A program made the translations under genes and the position numbers. Positions 20,814 through 32,194 of a stretch of DNA of 64,000 nucleotides are shown here, piece after piece. Position 1 is the stretch's first letter, and each line of letters starts with the position of its first letter. This stretch comes from Clavaria fumosa (taxonomy: Eukaryota; Basidiomycota; Agaricomycetes; Agaricales; Clavariaceae): positions 2,356,001 to 2,420,000 of the forward strand of contig OX637796.1 in NCBI GenBank assembly GCA_951802425.1. The letters are read 5' to 3'. The notes under the pieces are model-generated. The model made no database searches. It had not been told where the DNA came from and saw only the letters and a program-made list of their open reading frames with translations.

Positions 20814-23800
20814 ATGGACGTCTACACAATCTCGTTCACTTATCCACGCCGGTCGCGACCCCTTCATCTCCATTCCCTCTCAGACTACCACTCAGGACCT
20901 CCTCAGTCGGGCGATCCCTATGCCACCCCTCAATTTTATCAGCAAGGACATACTAACGGTCTTGCCGAATCGCCAGTATACTCAAGTGCTGATGTAGAAG
21001 CCATCCGAAAGCTCGTCACATCCGCGACACAGCTTCACGGCTGCCACATCTCCTACATGCCTATGGACCACGACCGAAATTGGTACTTTCACGTCACAGG
21101 AGCTTACCAGCAAGTCATGCTTGCTCGCGGTATGATTCTCAAAGACTGCCCGAACAAGGTATTGTTTTCCTTTTTTTTCCGGAAACGAGTCGTTGTCTTG
21201 ACATCGCGCTAGCACTGCGCTACTATCAAGGTCGCTCGATCGGAAATATTGGACTCCCTTCCCTCCAAGCCGACGCTCAAGTCCCAGGTTCGCCTCAAAC
21301 TCGACGAGATTGCCTCACAGACTTTTGCGCATATTGCCGTCGTCAACAGTCCTCCGCTTTCAAATCGCACCACCACAGATGGTGTGAGCACGAGCGCAGG
21401 GTGGAACGGCTTAGAAACAGAGCGTGTCTGCGAGTTGGTCGTTACCGGTCAAGCGGACTCAGTAGGGGTGGCAAGGGTGAGATTGTTGGTCATGCTGGAT
21501 GAATTAGTGAGCCCCGTCTAGATTTCTGGGGCAGATATTAATACATCTACAGACTGGCCTTCATGCCGAGACATGCGAGATCGATCGCAAACTCCATGCT
21601 ATCATTGCTGGCAAGAAACGCGCTGTGTTACAGTCAATCCAAGAAGACACCGCGACCAATATTTACCTTCCTTCACCACTTCAGGGCCTGGCAGGTCCCG
21701 ACCTCGCAGTGACCTCTTCGGGTCAATTGACCGGGGGGCAAGTACGACAGAACGGCAACGTCATCTGGATCACGGGCGAGTTCTTCAGCGTCAAGCGAGC
21801 GAAGGATATGCTTTACCAAGTCTCCATGAGTAAGGTGCGGTAATTTGTACGGTGTGACGATTGTCCATATCGTTTATTGTCCGCAGAGCAAGTCTGTAAT
21901 CTCGCGTGAGACGGTGTTGTTGCCTCGAAAGCTTGATTGGATGGTTTGCGAACGCACCGACGATCTCAAGGCCGTAATGAGTGACAACGGCACCTTCGTA
22001 CAATTTCCCCCTATCGGAAGTTCGACGAGCCTGGTTACGGTTTTCGGAGACAATAGAGTTAGTATCCAGAGAACCATTCGATCCATTATGCAACTGGTTC
22101 GTCCACATTCATCTTAGCAAATGGGGGTCTCCTTACACGCACGCTACAGGCGTGCCAATATTATGTGGCCTCGTTCTGGCTCCTCCCTATTCAGTTCAAT
22201 GTCATGCCGCCACCACTCGCCCTTAACCCGTCGCAGCTCACCGCACTTCTCAAACAAATGTCACTAGCTACGGGAGCGGAAGTTGTCTTCAAAGGTAATT
22301 GTTTCGAAATGCACGGACTCGAGCACGAAGTACGGGCAACGATCACCATGATTCTGGATTTGGAAAGCATGAAGGTCCACCAATCATTTTGGCGAATTAT
22401 ATTCAATTACTAATGATATTGTCTCGCAGTCCTTCCATCATGAGATCCGTTTTCAGATCGAGCTCGCGAACGAGCATCGCGAGTTCATCAGCGGGAAAAA
22501 GAACGGCAAGATCAATAAAATAATGCAGACAGCCAACGTGAAGATTAAATTCGAAACGTTCAACGATCACAACTTTCTCATCGACGTAGCGGGGTCCGAC
22601 GCCTCAGTTCTGCAGGGTCTAGCGCTTTTGCGGGAGGAACTTCCTGCGGAACTCTCATTCCATGTTCCTGAAGTCTATCATAAACGCATCATCGGTGTTG
22701 GAGGGCGCAGCATCCAGCGAATCATGAAGAAGTACGGGGTTTATGTGAAATTTTCCAACGCCGACGAGTTCGCCGCGCTAGGCGGCTACAACGATAATGA
22801 CGACAATGTGATCGCGCGCACCCCTGCCAAGAACGCTCTCAATTTGGAGAATTTGAAGCAATCAGTCATGGAATTAGTCAATCCGAAGGTTCGTCGAGTC
22901 AAGTCTATATATCACTCGATCTCATCCATGTTCCTCATAGGATAAGGACTTCATAAATGAAGCAATTCCTATCCCCCGTCGGTATCATCGCACCCTCTTG
23001 GGCGAGAAAAGTATCTTTATCCACGATATCGAGAGCAAGACAAGTTCGAAGGTTCGGTTCCCTGATAAGGAGACCGCCTCGGATCTGGTGACAATTTATG
23101 GGCCCGAAAGTCAAGTTCAGCTGGCTGCCGCGATGCTACTCGTAAGTTACCCCGTAAGCGAATACCTGTTATCTTATCGTCTCTTGAAATAGGACCACGT
23201 TCCCTTCGAGGCCGACATGGCTGTTCCTCCTCACTCTGAGTTTCCTCGTCTAATCGCCTCCGCCGACTTTGCCTCGTTCGTTGAGCGGGTGAAACGAGAC
23301 TTCCACGTCTCTATTGTTCCGAACTTGAAGCAGCCCTCGAATGGTAATACCGGGCCCGATACCTCGCCCGAGTATTCATTCAAGTTCCGCTGTCAACGCA
23401 GCCAAAGCGACTTCCTTATTACGGCTCGCGAAATGCTCGAGCAGTACTTGCTCAACCACAACATTCGCGTGTATCCTCCGCCGACGACTCACACTCACAA
23501 AAGGGGTGACTCATTCACAGAAGCTTTTCCCCACTTCGACAGCAAGGTCTTGTCAACGGCTAAAAGTCGGGGTAAGTAGTCCCAGTTTTCTGTTGTCGCA
23601 AGTCGTCATTGAACGGGACATCAGGTCACACAGAATCTGCCGATCTTACTGTTCGTTCAGAGGCGCTCGGTGACAAGCGTTTGCGGCTGGCTAGCTCCTC
23701 GCCCGATGTCAAAGCGCTCTTCAATTCGGCTTCGTATATCTATCACTTAGAAGGAGATTCCCAGAGTACCCACGATTCCGCCATCAATGCTCACGATCCA

Positions 23801-24286
23801 AATATTGATCAGTGGACGCCTTTACCTCCGATCGTAAGTTCCCGTTCTTTAAATCTGTCTCCTACCTACTGATGCCTACTGATGATACCCCACGTTCAGG
23901 GTTCTGGAATGTTACACCGGGCTAGGAACTCAGAAGATGCATTGAAACGTGGCTCTGATTCACTACTAGAAGCCAAGCTCAAAGAACAGCTTTCTAAGCC
24001 CCGTTCGCTGCAGAATCGCGCGCAGTCGCTTGATCTAACATTCTCGCTTTCGCGTATCACGGAGACTTCGAATGCACCCCCAGATTCACCAACAACATCC
24101 ACCGCCGACACGGGCGGCAACTCGAGCCCTGCCTCGGTAGTCGCGCCGTCTTTCCCCAGCGTGTACGGTCCACCCATGTCTTCTCGCTCTGCTGTTATAG
24201 GAACCTCGGCTCACAGATCCGGACGCGTGTTAAATGACCAAGACGTCGAAGAAGTCTCGCGGGTGATTTCCAACTTGGGAATCTGA
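20814..24286 (+). CDS. Multi-KH-domain RNA-binding protein
   Basis: At least nine exons. Several KH-like units are seen. The first follows VEAIRKLVTSATQLHGCHIS. Others carry GXXG-type loops: AIIAGKKRAVLQSIQEDTAT, EFISGKKNGKINKIMQTANV and RIIGVGGRSIQRIMKKYGVY. The last is the best KH match, with KRIIGVGG and YVKF. A further copy at YHRTLLGEKSIFIHDIESK has lost the consensus loop (GEKS), and degenerate KH folds lie between. The C-terminal 250 residues are Ser-rich and probably disordered. The protein is likely a cytoplasmic mRNA-binding regulator of the vigilin/Bicaudal-C type. I could not tell which orthologue. The start is uncertain: MDVYTISFTYP at 20814 is the nearest in-frame Met to conserved sequence, but 20673 is also open. 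The stop TGA at 24284-24286 is clear. Confidence 0.78.
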
Positions 24287-24634
24287 AGTTTTCCGCTTGT
24301 GTCTTCAATCTCGTCCTCATTGGATCTTGCACTGGCATCGCGTCCTTTGTAACATATCTTATGTGTATCAGGATTTGATCTCTCACCATCGCACAACACC
24401 GGCTTTCATTTAAGATATTATCTTCCTCATTTATTTCGTTCAGCAAATTTGGTTTCATGCTTCGTCTCTAACCCTTCGTACGTGTAATGTACTGTACGGT
24501 CAACCCGTATACACGGGCCGGCTGACCATATTGTGTTTCTCACTAACACTAAATAGAACAACTAGCATGCCAACGACGTTCAAAGGCTGAACGGCACAAT
24601 AATAATAACCCTGGATCCTGGAAGAAGTACACTA
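24287..24634. other. Convergent 3' intergenic region
   Basis: About 350 bp between the stop codons of the KH gene and V-ATPase subunit C, which point toward each other. AT-rich with no open frame of note. It holds both 3' untranslated regions. Confidence 0.5.
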
Positions 24635-26242
24635 TTATTGAACAATCCATGGAATCTCGAATATAACAAAGTCGTAGAATTCTTGCTCCATCAATGATTG
24701 ATATTCGCTCGCTAAGTCCTCAGCGCCCGTGATCTTCCCAAGCTGCGCCTTGGCTGCGCTGGACCTGGGTCTGAGGTAGGCGAAGTGCGAGATAAGGGTC
24801 GACAAAGTCTTCTTGGCGTATTTGAGTTCAGGCTAGATTCCGAGAAAGACAAGGGCCATTGCGTGACAAGAGGTTTAGTGCACACCTTAATCGCTATACC
24901 GGCATAATTCGCAGGTAAGCCATATCTCAAGACGCTTTCGACGAAAAGGCGAACGACTTTGAGATGCACTAGGATCTGGAATGATTCGGAGAAATTCGTT
25001 CGCGAAAGCCGGAGAAGCTCTCTCTAACAGAGCGTTGTGATTTAGAAAAGACGTCATGGATGAAACATTGGCCTAACCCAAAGGTCCTTCTCCGTAATCT
25101 CCACTGCTTCAAGCTCGGCCCGCTGTTTTGCCAGCTCTTCCTCAGAAAAGACAAATTCGCGGTAAATATATCTGGAGAAAAGGTATACTTCACGTGACTT
25201 GGCATGAACAGAAATGCGAGGGACATACTTGTTTTCTCGGCATTTCTGTGCGAAAGCATCACGCGCACGCTTGAATATGACTGCACTGAAGAGCGTGTAC
25301 TCTTCGTCGGATGCGATGACGCTAATGAGCTCAGGTAAAAAAACAAATTTGTGATTGGAGAACGAGGTACAAAAACGCACCGTGAACTCCGTGGAACCAC
25401 CATAGGTGCCAGCCGTTCGTACTTCGTAATCCATTCCTTAGTTCCGGAACTTCGAGTGATGGCTAGCTAAGAGTGTGCAGGACATGTATTCGTCTCGGAC
25501 ATACTTGGGTACGGCCACTAGCGCAGTCTCAAGGTATTCTGAGTCTTGAATAAAGTCACCCTTTGAAACTGTGTCTGCTAATGACCTGACGGAGAGGTTT
25601 CCACTGTGTATCTCTGATCAGCGTGAGAAGCAAAGACAAAGGCCGAATCGATTCACTTCTTCTTGCGTTGCATTTGAACTTGAGAGGCCTTGGCGAGATT
25701 GTACGATTCTAGTTTTGCCCTGAGTGCATTATCGAGGGAGGTCATCTCCTGACCAGTGTCGTCGTTGAGAATTTACCACGCCATACACAGAACACCGCAC
25801 CTTGACCAAGGTATCGACTATTTCGCGCAAGCTCTTTTGAACACCGTAGCGCCCTTCATTCCACCTCCAATCCCGGAGGATGTAGTCATCCACAGATTTC
25901 TCGCTGACAAGTATATGCTGCGCGAGCTTAGTTGGATCGTTGTTTAACAAGTTGCGCAGAGTATCGACCGTCTTCGCGACTGAGGCAGTGAAGAAATGTT
26001 CCTGCTTTGGCAAATCTTCCGATAATGCAATAAGGAGATTGAGAGTTCCTGCCTATGTGATGCAAAGGTAACGTCAGGACATCGTGTAAGGCGGGGCGCA
26101 CTTTGAATGGCGGGATGGTGAGGAATGCGACATCTGAGCCGGTGGACGAATGACTTGATCTAGGCAACTTTGTGCGGATTTCTTGAATAAGACCATCGGT
26201 GTCTGGGACGGCGACGAGCCAGGTACTTTGGTCGGAAGGCAT
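24635..26242 (-). CDS. VMA5: V-type proton ATPase subunit C
   Basis: Starts MPSDQSTWLVAVPDTDG, typical of subunit C. It continues EHFFTASVAKTVDTLRNLLN, VDDYILRDWRWNEGRYGVQK, then EYLETALVAVPKEWITKYER, LAPMVVPRSS, ASDEEYTLFSAVIFKRARDA and AFAQKCRENK. It ends VLRYGLPANYAGIAIK and EFYDFVIFEIPWIVQ. Subunit C clamps the peripheral stators to the V1 head of the vacuolar proton pump and controls reversible assembly. About eight introns interrupt it. An in-frame TAA near 25444 lies in an intron (donor GTATGT, acceptor ACTAAG), not in coding sequence. It lies head to head with CMC1, 127 bp between start codons. Confidence 0.93.
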
Positions 26243-26369
26243 TATCAACGCCTAGAACCAATACAATCAGAGGGATATTGATTTCTGGGCCACGTCACGT
26301 GGTCTGACGAGTTGGCTTCACGCTTCACGGATCACCGCGACACCCTCCTCTTGTCTCCCGGGAAGAGCC

Positions 26370-26744
26370 ATGAATACACTCTCCCGCAGAGAAGAAGAGA
26401 TTCTCAATAAAGTTGTCAAGGCGTATGGGATGAGAACTTGTGATCCCGCAGTGCGAAGTATAATTGCCATTGCTTCACAACTCACTGCATACAATAACGG
26501 GCACTCAGAGTTCGCAGAGTGTGCAACGGGACGCACAGTGTCTTTGGCTTGGGCGTGCAAAGATCTATTTCAGTCCGTACAAACCTGCCTACTTCAGTTG
26601 TGAGTCCTACGTCTGAGTCTGCTGAATCCCCGCTCAGTATTCCATCTTCGTTCTAGCACTGGGCAAGAGCCTATGGAAGCTGTACGGGCAGAATACCTTC
26701 GACGACGTAATCAAGAATCTTCAGCAGTTCCGCCAGAGCAATGA
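26370..26744 (+). CDS. CMC1: Mitochondrial COX assembly protein, twin CX9C (Cmc1-like)
   Basis: Three short exons join to about 88 residues: MNTLSRREEEILNKVVKAYG, then CDPAVRKFAEC, ATGRTVSLAWACKDLFQSVQ and TCLLQFTGQEPMEAVRAEYL. Two CX9C pairs are exact: CDPAVRKFAEC and CKDLFQSVQTC. The FAECATGRT...WAC layout is that of Cmc1. This intermembrane-space protein is imported by the Mia40 disulfide relay and stabilises newly made Cox1. The first intron (donor GTATAA, about 51 nt, ending GCACTCAG) lacks a stop codon in the reading frame, so the gene can be misread as an uninterrupted 77-codon ORF. The family pattern shows the intron is spliced. Confidence 0.85.
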
Positions 26745-26898
26745 CAATTTGTCAGGAAAATAAATTTCGCCGCCATGTAATATAGGGCTAAGGCTACTTC
26801 TCAGCACATTTACAGAGCCCAACGCAAAAGCCTGGAGCTTGGCGTACGTCGATAAAAACAGTGAAGCGCAGAACGGAGCGTTCGACGTCTTTTCCATG

Positions 26899-27969
26899 TC
26901 ACTTTGGACCAACCAGCCTCCACTGCTGGTGCAGTGCCATGGCGGATGTGATGAAACTGACAAAGGTTGTTCAATATTGCTAAGATGAGCGAGAGAGGAC
27001 ACACCCGAACATCCCCAATACACCATCATTGAAGCTGACGAGCCCGAGATTGGTAGCAGGAATCCAAATGTCGAGAATATCGGCGATGAATTGAAGTCGT
27101 GTCACGGCTCGAGCGCTGTGAAGCAGACATGAAGGGTCTCAAACCATGACAACCTCAAAGAAAATCTCGAATGAGACACACCTCTTCAACGCTCGCAATT
27201 TGGCTTCGCGCCCTGCTTCATCACCGATGCTTTTCTCGCCATGACGCGAGGAATGCAGGGACTTCACCTCGTCTGCCAAACGGCCCGCCTGAATGGCTTA
27301 CTGTCACTTACAACAAAATACGTTGACAGACCAGCCGTCTTGCCTTGAGGAGAGAATGTGTAACACTAAACAGGATACCAGAGAACCAGAAACGGTTGGA
27401 ATACTTGTTGATCGTTTGCGCGGTCCAAGGCGACAGCATGATAAGCTTTACGCTGTTTGCCTGCAGCGGCATGATATCACGCAAAAGCTTGTGATAAATG
27501 GCAAAGCGCACCCAAAGCACGGCATCATATGCGAGATACGCAGAATATGATAGCTGTCGTCCAATGGTCGTTATTTGCTCGCCTGCGTCGCCCACGGCCT
27601 GCGCCGCTCTAAGAGCGGCTTGCAAATGCTCGACAAATTTTCCGAGACGCAACACTGCGAGAAGAACTTGAGCCCATGCTGAGGGTACTAAAAATGAATG
27701 GACGAATACATTTCCTGGCTAGAGCGAGGTGCGATTTGAGAATATCCCAACGGGCAGCGACATTCGTTTCGCCTTTCTTGAGAAAGAACCAGGCCAAAAA
27801 ACGGGATAGGTATTGAACAGCTCGATATGTCTTACCAGAACGCAGATAAGCAACGGCCCAGGGCGAGGAAGCAGGTGTTTACCTTGTCACGACCCACTGT
27901 GGTGGAACCTAAGGCCAAAGTCTGCGAGACTGTCGGATGGAGAATGAGTTGGGAGGCTAAACTCGTCAT
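26899..27969 (-). CDS. PEX11: Peroxisomal membrane biogenesis protein PEX11
   Basis: Start MTSLASQLILHPTVSQTLAL followed by GSTTVGRDK, as in fungal Pex11. Then LAWFFLKKGETNVAARWDIL, LRLGKFVEHLQAALRAAQAV and LAYDAVLWANSVKLIML. The last exon after a GT-AG intron gives GFITSAMALHQQWRLVGPK and stops at 26899-26901. Pex11 bends and elongates the peroxisome membrane before fission. The amphipathic N-terminal helix and the FVEHLQ/WFFLKKG motifs support the call. It converges on CMC1 (stop-to-stop about 154 bp). Exons in the middle (27130-27330) were placed only approximately. Confidence 0.85.
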
Positions 27970-28433
27970 GAAGACTATAAATGAGGGATAGGCTCCGCAG
28001 TTGCTGGTGACTTCAGCAGTTGAGGCAGGAGATAAACGGGATTCACTTGTCAAGCGCTGTCCGTCGCGGCAGCAATCACGCTTCGAGTTTGCATGTTATT
28101 GTCAATATTCTACGGCAACACAGTACAAGTAGTAGTATGCTGTCAGCCTTCCAATAATGTACGATAGCGAGGGTGTCAATATTGACTACATTGTAGCAGT
28201 TGGGACGGTAGGGGGGAACATAGGTTGCGCTTAGGTGTAAAACTCTAATTTTCATAAAAGCATCTCAGTTCATCCTGAGACCGTACAATGCTACACGGTT
28301 ACCTGAGCGAGGTCCTGTCCTCGTTGCGCCTCGGGCAGCGCCGGGCAGTATGATCGCGGCCTCGACAGTGATATCATGACTTGGCCTGAAATCGTGACCT
28401 GAATCACCTGATCTTGGACCACCTTCGTCGCTG
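27970..28433. other. Divergent intergenic region between PEX11 and lipoyl synthase
   Basis: About 460 bp between the two start codons, presumably both promoters. No gene seen. Confidence 0.5.
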
Positions 28434-29827
28434 ATGCTACGAACGAAACTCAGGTTGAACTCCACCCCACGAGCGATTTATATTCTTGGTACAACCCATT
28501 TCAAGCGCTTGCTCGTGACTCCATCCTCCGCCGCGACATCCTTTTCCCAAGCTCTCGCAAAGGGGCCGTCCTTCGACGACTTCCTGCGTGGTGACAAGTC
28601 CAATCGCGTCGCCCTTGGCAGGGTCGACACTCCTCGACTTCCCTCGTATCTGAAGACACAAATACCTTCCGGATCTTCTTTCGCAAAAATTAAGAAAGAT
28701 TTAAGGGGCCTCGGACTTCACACCGTATGTGAAGAAGCACGCTGCCCTAATATTGGAGAATGTTGGAGTGGTGATGTGAATGCCTCAGGGGAGGTGAATA
28801 AACGGAAAGCTACGGCAACAATTATGGTCCATCCCTTTTACCTGGCCGTTACATAAATCTCATCGTTTCGCAGTTGATGGGTGACACATGCACACGGGGG
28901 TGTCGCTTTTGTTCGGTTAAAACATCTCGTACTCCACCTCCCTTGGACCCGCATGAGCCGGAGCGTACGGCTGACGCAATTAGTCGCTGGGGCCTCGGAT
29001 ATGTCGTCCTCACAAGTGTTGATCGAGACGGTATGCTGAAATGAGTTTGTTCCTTGCGCACTTCTAAGTTCATTGTAATAGATCTAGCGGATGGAGGCGC
29101 GCATCATTTCGCGGAGACTATACGTAAAATTAAGCAAAAGTGTGATATTGCGCCTTTTTCTTGCGAATTTTCTAACACCACTATCACAGAGCACCACAAA
29201 TTCTCATCGAAGCCCTGACCGGCGATTTTGCTGGGAAACTTCCTCTTGTTTCGCTCGTCGCATGCTCAGGGCTCGATGTCTATGCACACAACGTCGAAAC
29301 GGTTGAGGCATTAACACCGTACGTGCGCGATCATCGCGCCACCTTCCGCCAGAGTCTCTCCGTCCTCGAACATGCGAAGAAGGTAGGAGTTAAGGTCACG
29401 AAAACAAGCATCATGCTTGGTGTTGGCGAATCGGAACAACAAATCGAAGATACCTTGAAGGGTTGGTCCCTCTACCGCACATATTCCCTCGCGTATTTTT
29501 CTGAACTTTTGGTTCACAAGAGCTCCGCAAAATCGATGTTGACGTTGTCACATTCGGTCAATACATGCGTCCGACCAAAAGACACATGAAGGTTGCCCGG
29601 TACGTGGAGCCGGTCGAATTTGAGCGATGGAAACATGTAGCGGAAGCTATGGGATTCCTCTATGTTGCGAGCGGGCCACTCGTCAGAAGCAGCTACAAAG
29701 TACAGTCTCCCGCATTCAAATCGTGTCACAAATCTTGTTAACCAAGGCTTTGAAGGCCGGAGAGTTTTTTATCGAGAACATCCTGCGCAGAGCAGAGAAG
29801 ATGTACATGTCGGGTGAGGCACTTTGA
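28434..29827 (+). CDS. LIP5: Lipoyl synthase, mitochondrial (radical SAM)
   Basis: Encodes an Arg/Ser-rich mitochondrial-type presequence ([19 protein letters not shown]), then the auxiliary cluster motif [12 protein letters not shown] (C-X4-C-X5-C) and the radical SAM motif CTRGCRFC (C-X3-C-X2-C). Further conserved blocks are [51 protein letters not shown] and [20 protein letters not shown], ending with [20 protein letters not shown]. The enzyme inserts two sulfurs into octanoyl groups on lipoate-dependent dehydrogenases. Introns are GT-AG, and joins at about 29031-29082, 29142-29190, 29461-29520 and 29700-29755 keep frame. All iron-sulfur cysteines are present, so it should be active. Confidence 0.95.
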
Positions 29828-30271
29828 TGTGTGGGGAGCAGCGAGTGACGAAGACTGCAGTGATGCCCAAGCTGACTCACAGTATGAGTTATATCTGTTT
29901 CATTTGCCTGTCAATCATACATCACCCAGAGAAGTCCATGTTTTAGATGGTGCCTACCAGCAAAGTTACCTTCAATATAATAGGTATCTCTAGATTGAGT
30001 TACAGCTGTTGTGTGCAAACTCCTTGGTCACACAAATCAAATGCTAAACTTATGCAGCATTGAGATTCTGTCCTCTCAGCATTTATGCCAGTTTCATGAG
30101 TGCCTCTCAAAACTCATCTTGAAAGATTGTCTCAATCATGCAAGTGCCAAATTGCAAAAATTGCTGTGCACAGAACTGCTGCAGGATGTACTCTTATTAA
30201 TAATTTACACAAACAGCAAACAGCAAACAGTGCAGTTGGAGCTTACATGACCAGCACGAGAGATTGAGAGA
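29828..30271. other. Convergent intergenic region after lipoyl synthase
   Basis: About 440 bp, AT-rich, between the stops of lipoyl synthase and ELP4. It contains a small direct repeat (AACAGCAAACAGCAAACAG near 30214-30232). No gene or structured RNA seen. Confidence 0.45.
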
Positions 30272-31732
30272 TCAGAAGTCATACACTTCGGGTGCATCCC
30301 TCTGAAATGCCACCTTCTTCCTTTTCTTAACCTGCTTGTGCTGATTCACGAGCACAGTTGAGTCCTCTAGAGCCACTTCTATGTCTGGCTCGCCGCGTCG
30401 AGGCACCCCAGTTGACATCATTCGTTCTGTAGTACGTGTGGTCTCCGATACGGCCAGACTGAGGACGGGTTCGGATTGCCCTTCTTTACCCCCACCTTCA
30501 AGGTCAAGGTGTAGCGTCTCGAAAGACATGCGTCTGCGAGTACACCGAAACACGAGGTTGTTTTCGCCACTGCCTCCGGCCGGCACCGAAGAAGAAGAAA
30601 GTGCACGCAGGCTCGAATGCTTGTCACTCGGCGGTATCAGGGAATGTAATGTGGGTACGGAGTGAACTTGCAGGAGCCCGTGATGCGCGGGAAGAATTTG
30701 CGCGAGCGAAGCGTCAGCTGAATGACATTAATTACAAGAAGAGTGTTAGATTAGGTCGCGCATATACCTGTTGAGGTAGTGAGGGTGATTGCAGCATCAG
30801 AAAGCCAACCCAGTTTCTCTATCCAGTCCGGACCTCCCCATCCATCCGTCGAAATGTGTGGGGGGAGACAAACCAAAGCACAAGAGAGTGGGTATCTTCT
30901 AAGATGCGCTCGCAGGATGCATAAAGATTGGAGCAATTGCTTCGAGAAAGAGATCTAATTGGCATGGAATGCAGGTGGAAAACAAGGGCTTACCACAGCG
31001 CTAATGTCGCCCCACTGAGAAGAGCCAAAAGAAGGTATGCAAAGTCTGAGAGGCTGGCGGCGCATCGGCTCCGACTTGATAACCTCCGTTGCTTTTTCAA
31101 CGGCTCCAAGGCCAAAAGGGGATACATCGACGTAGAGAAGTTGTCCAGTTGCAAGGCTATCATCGACAGAGCCTTTCGGTATCTGGCACATCAAGTCAAG
31201 TGCCTGGCAAAACTCCTCTTCCTTGCTGGAAATATAGCAACAAGTTCAAAGTCTCCTAGGCTGGAGTCACGGTCGAAACGTACGGAGAAGTCGACGACAC
31301 GTTGCTCCCCATGTCGCTTTTTTTGCGTTCGTACCTCCAAGCAATCTTGATTTCGCCGCGATGCACAGCCGAATGCTCATCCTGATTGTTGTTTTCATGT
31401 ACTCGAGTGCTGGTTGTTTCCTCCTCGGGCTGCGGTGAAAGCCACATGCATCCTGATACGAGCGCATCCGCACCATCATCCACGACACATACTTTCTGAT
31501 TACACAACAGTCCCTGAGCAATGAAATATTTTTGTATTAATCCGCCATATGTAGAGTGCGGATCGGGAGCGAGAACAAGCAGCAATGAGGATAGTGGTAA
31601 TCCACCGCCCAGAATGTCATCAAGAGAGGCAATGCCGGTAGATGTTACCAAGGTAGACGAGGCCGATGGAAAAATCCGAGTTCCTGCAGGTAAGATACGG
31701 GGGACATGGTTGGACTTGCGTTTGAAAGACAT
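30272..31732 (-). CDS. ELP4: Elongator complex subunit 4
   Basis: Start MSFKRKSNHVPRILPAGTRI. The RecA-like core follows: TGIASLDDILGGGLPLSSLL, VLAPDPHSTYGGLIQKYFIA and GEIKIAWRYERK. After an intron come FCQALDLMCQIPKGSVDD and LLYVDVSPFGLGAVEKATEV, then PLRLCIPSFGSSQWGDISAV, LQSLCILRAHLRRYPLSCAL and LGWLSDAAITLTT. A low-complexity C-terminus ends KKRKKVAFQRDAPEVYDF. Elp4 forms the hexameric Elp456 ring of Elongator, which modifies wobble uridines in tRNA. The Walker-A-like loop is degenerate (LGGGLPLSS), as usual for Elp4. Introns near 31206-31265 and others are GT-AG. Confidence 0.9.
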
Positions 31733-32194
31733 GTGTCATCTCGTCGATAGCAAGGTCGTGAGGCACAAAGCGACACACTGTTACGTAACCGCGTAACCTT
31801 GACCTCAACTCTGTCAGTCGCTACATGCCAGTAATTCACAGTAACCGGCATTCTCATGCACCGATAAAACGCTTCAACCTTCTTATTAGAGGTCATTAAC
31901 GACAACTCAGGCAGTGCTTTGTGGCGTCACCTCTTCCGTCCAGGTGACCAAAACAGGCCCGAACTCCGTTGCGCCAGCAGCCAGCGAGCGCAACCGAAAT
32001 CGCCGTGTCTGAGTATTTGGTGTCTGGTTGCCCTCGAGCTGAGCATGAAACTGGTTTGAACTGGATATTACCCGTGACGAGCAGACATGCGGAACGATAA
32101 TACGCCAAGCTTTCTTCACCACTCACGGTCGCTCGTCAACGTTTTCGATAGTCGTCGCGCTCTTCAAGGCATCGGCAATTGACTTGATGGTGCG
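31733..32194. other. Divergent intergenic region between ELP4 and the membrane-protein gene
   Basis: About 460 bp between start codons. A minus-strand frame with splice-like borders (about 31910-32270) was examined and not accepted (see rejected list). Otherwise it should contain both promoters. Confidence 0.4.

Noticed and set aside
25435..25450. In-frame TAA in V-ATPase subunit C, suggesting a broken gene.
   Set aside because: The stop lies in a short intron (GTATGT...ACTAAG). Splicing gives the conserved VAVPK-EWITKYERL reading.
26657..26763. Alternative last exon of CMC1 reading LGKSLWKLYGQNTFDD...
   Set aside because: The splice phase and the Cmc1 family pattern support the other frame (FTGQEPMEAVRAEYLRRR).
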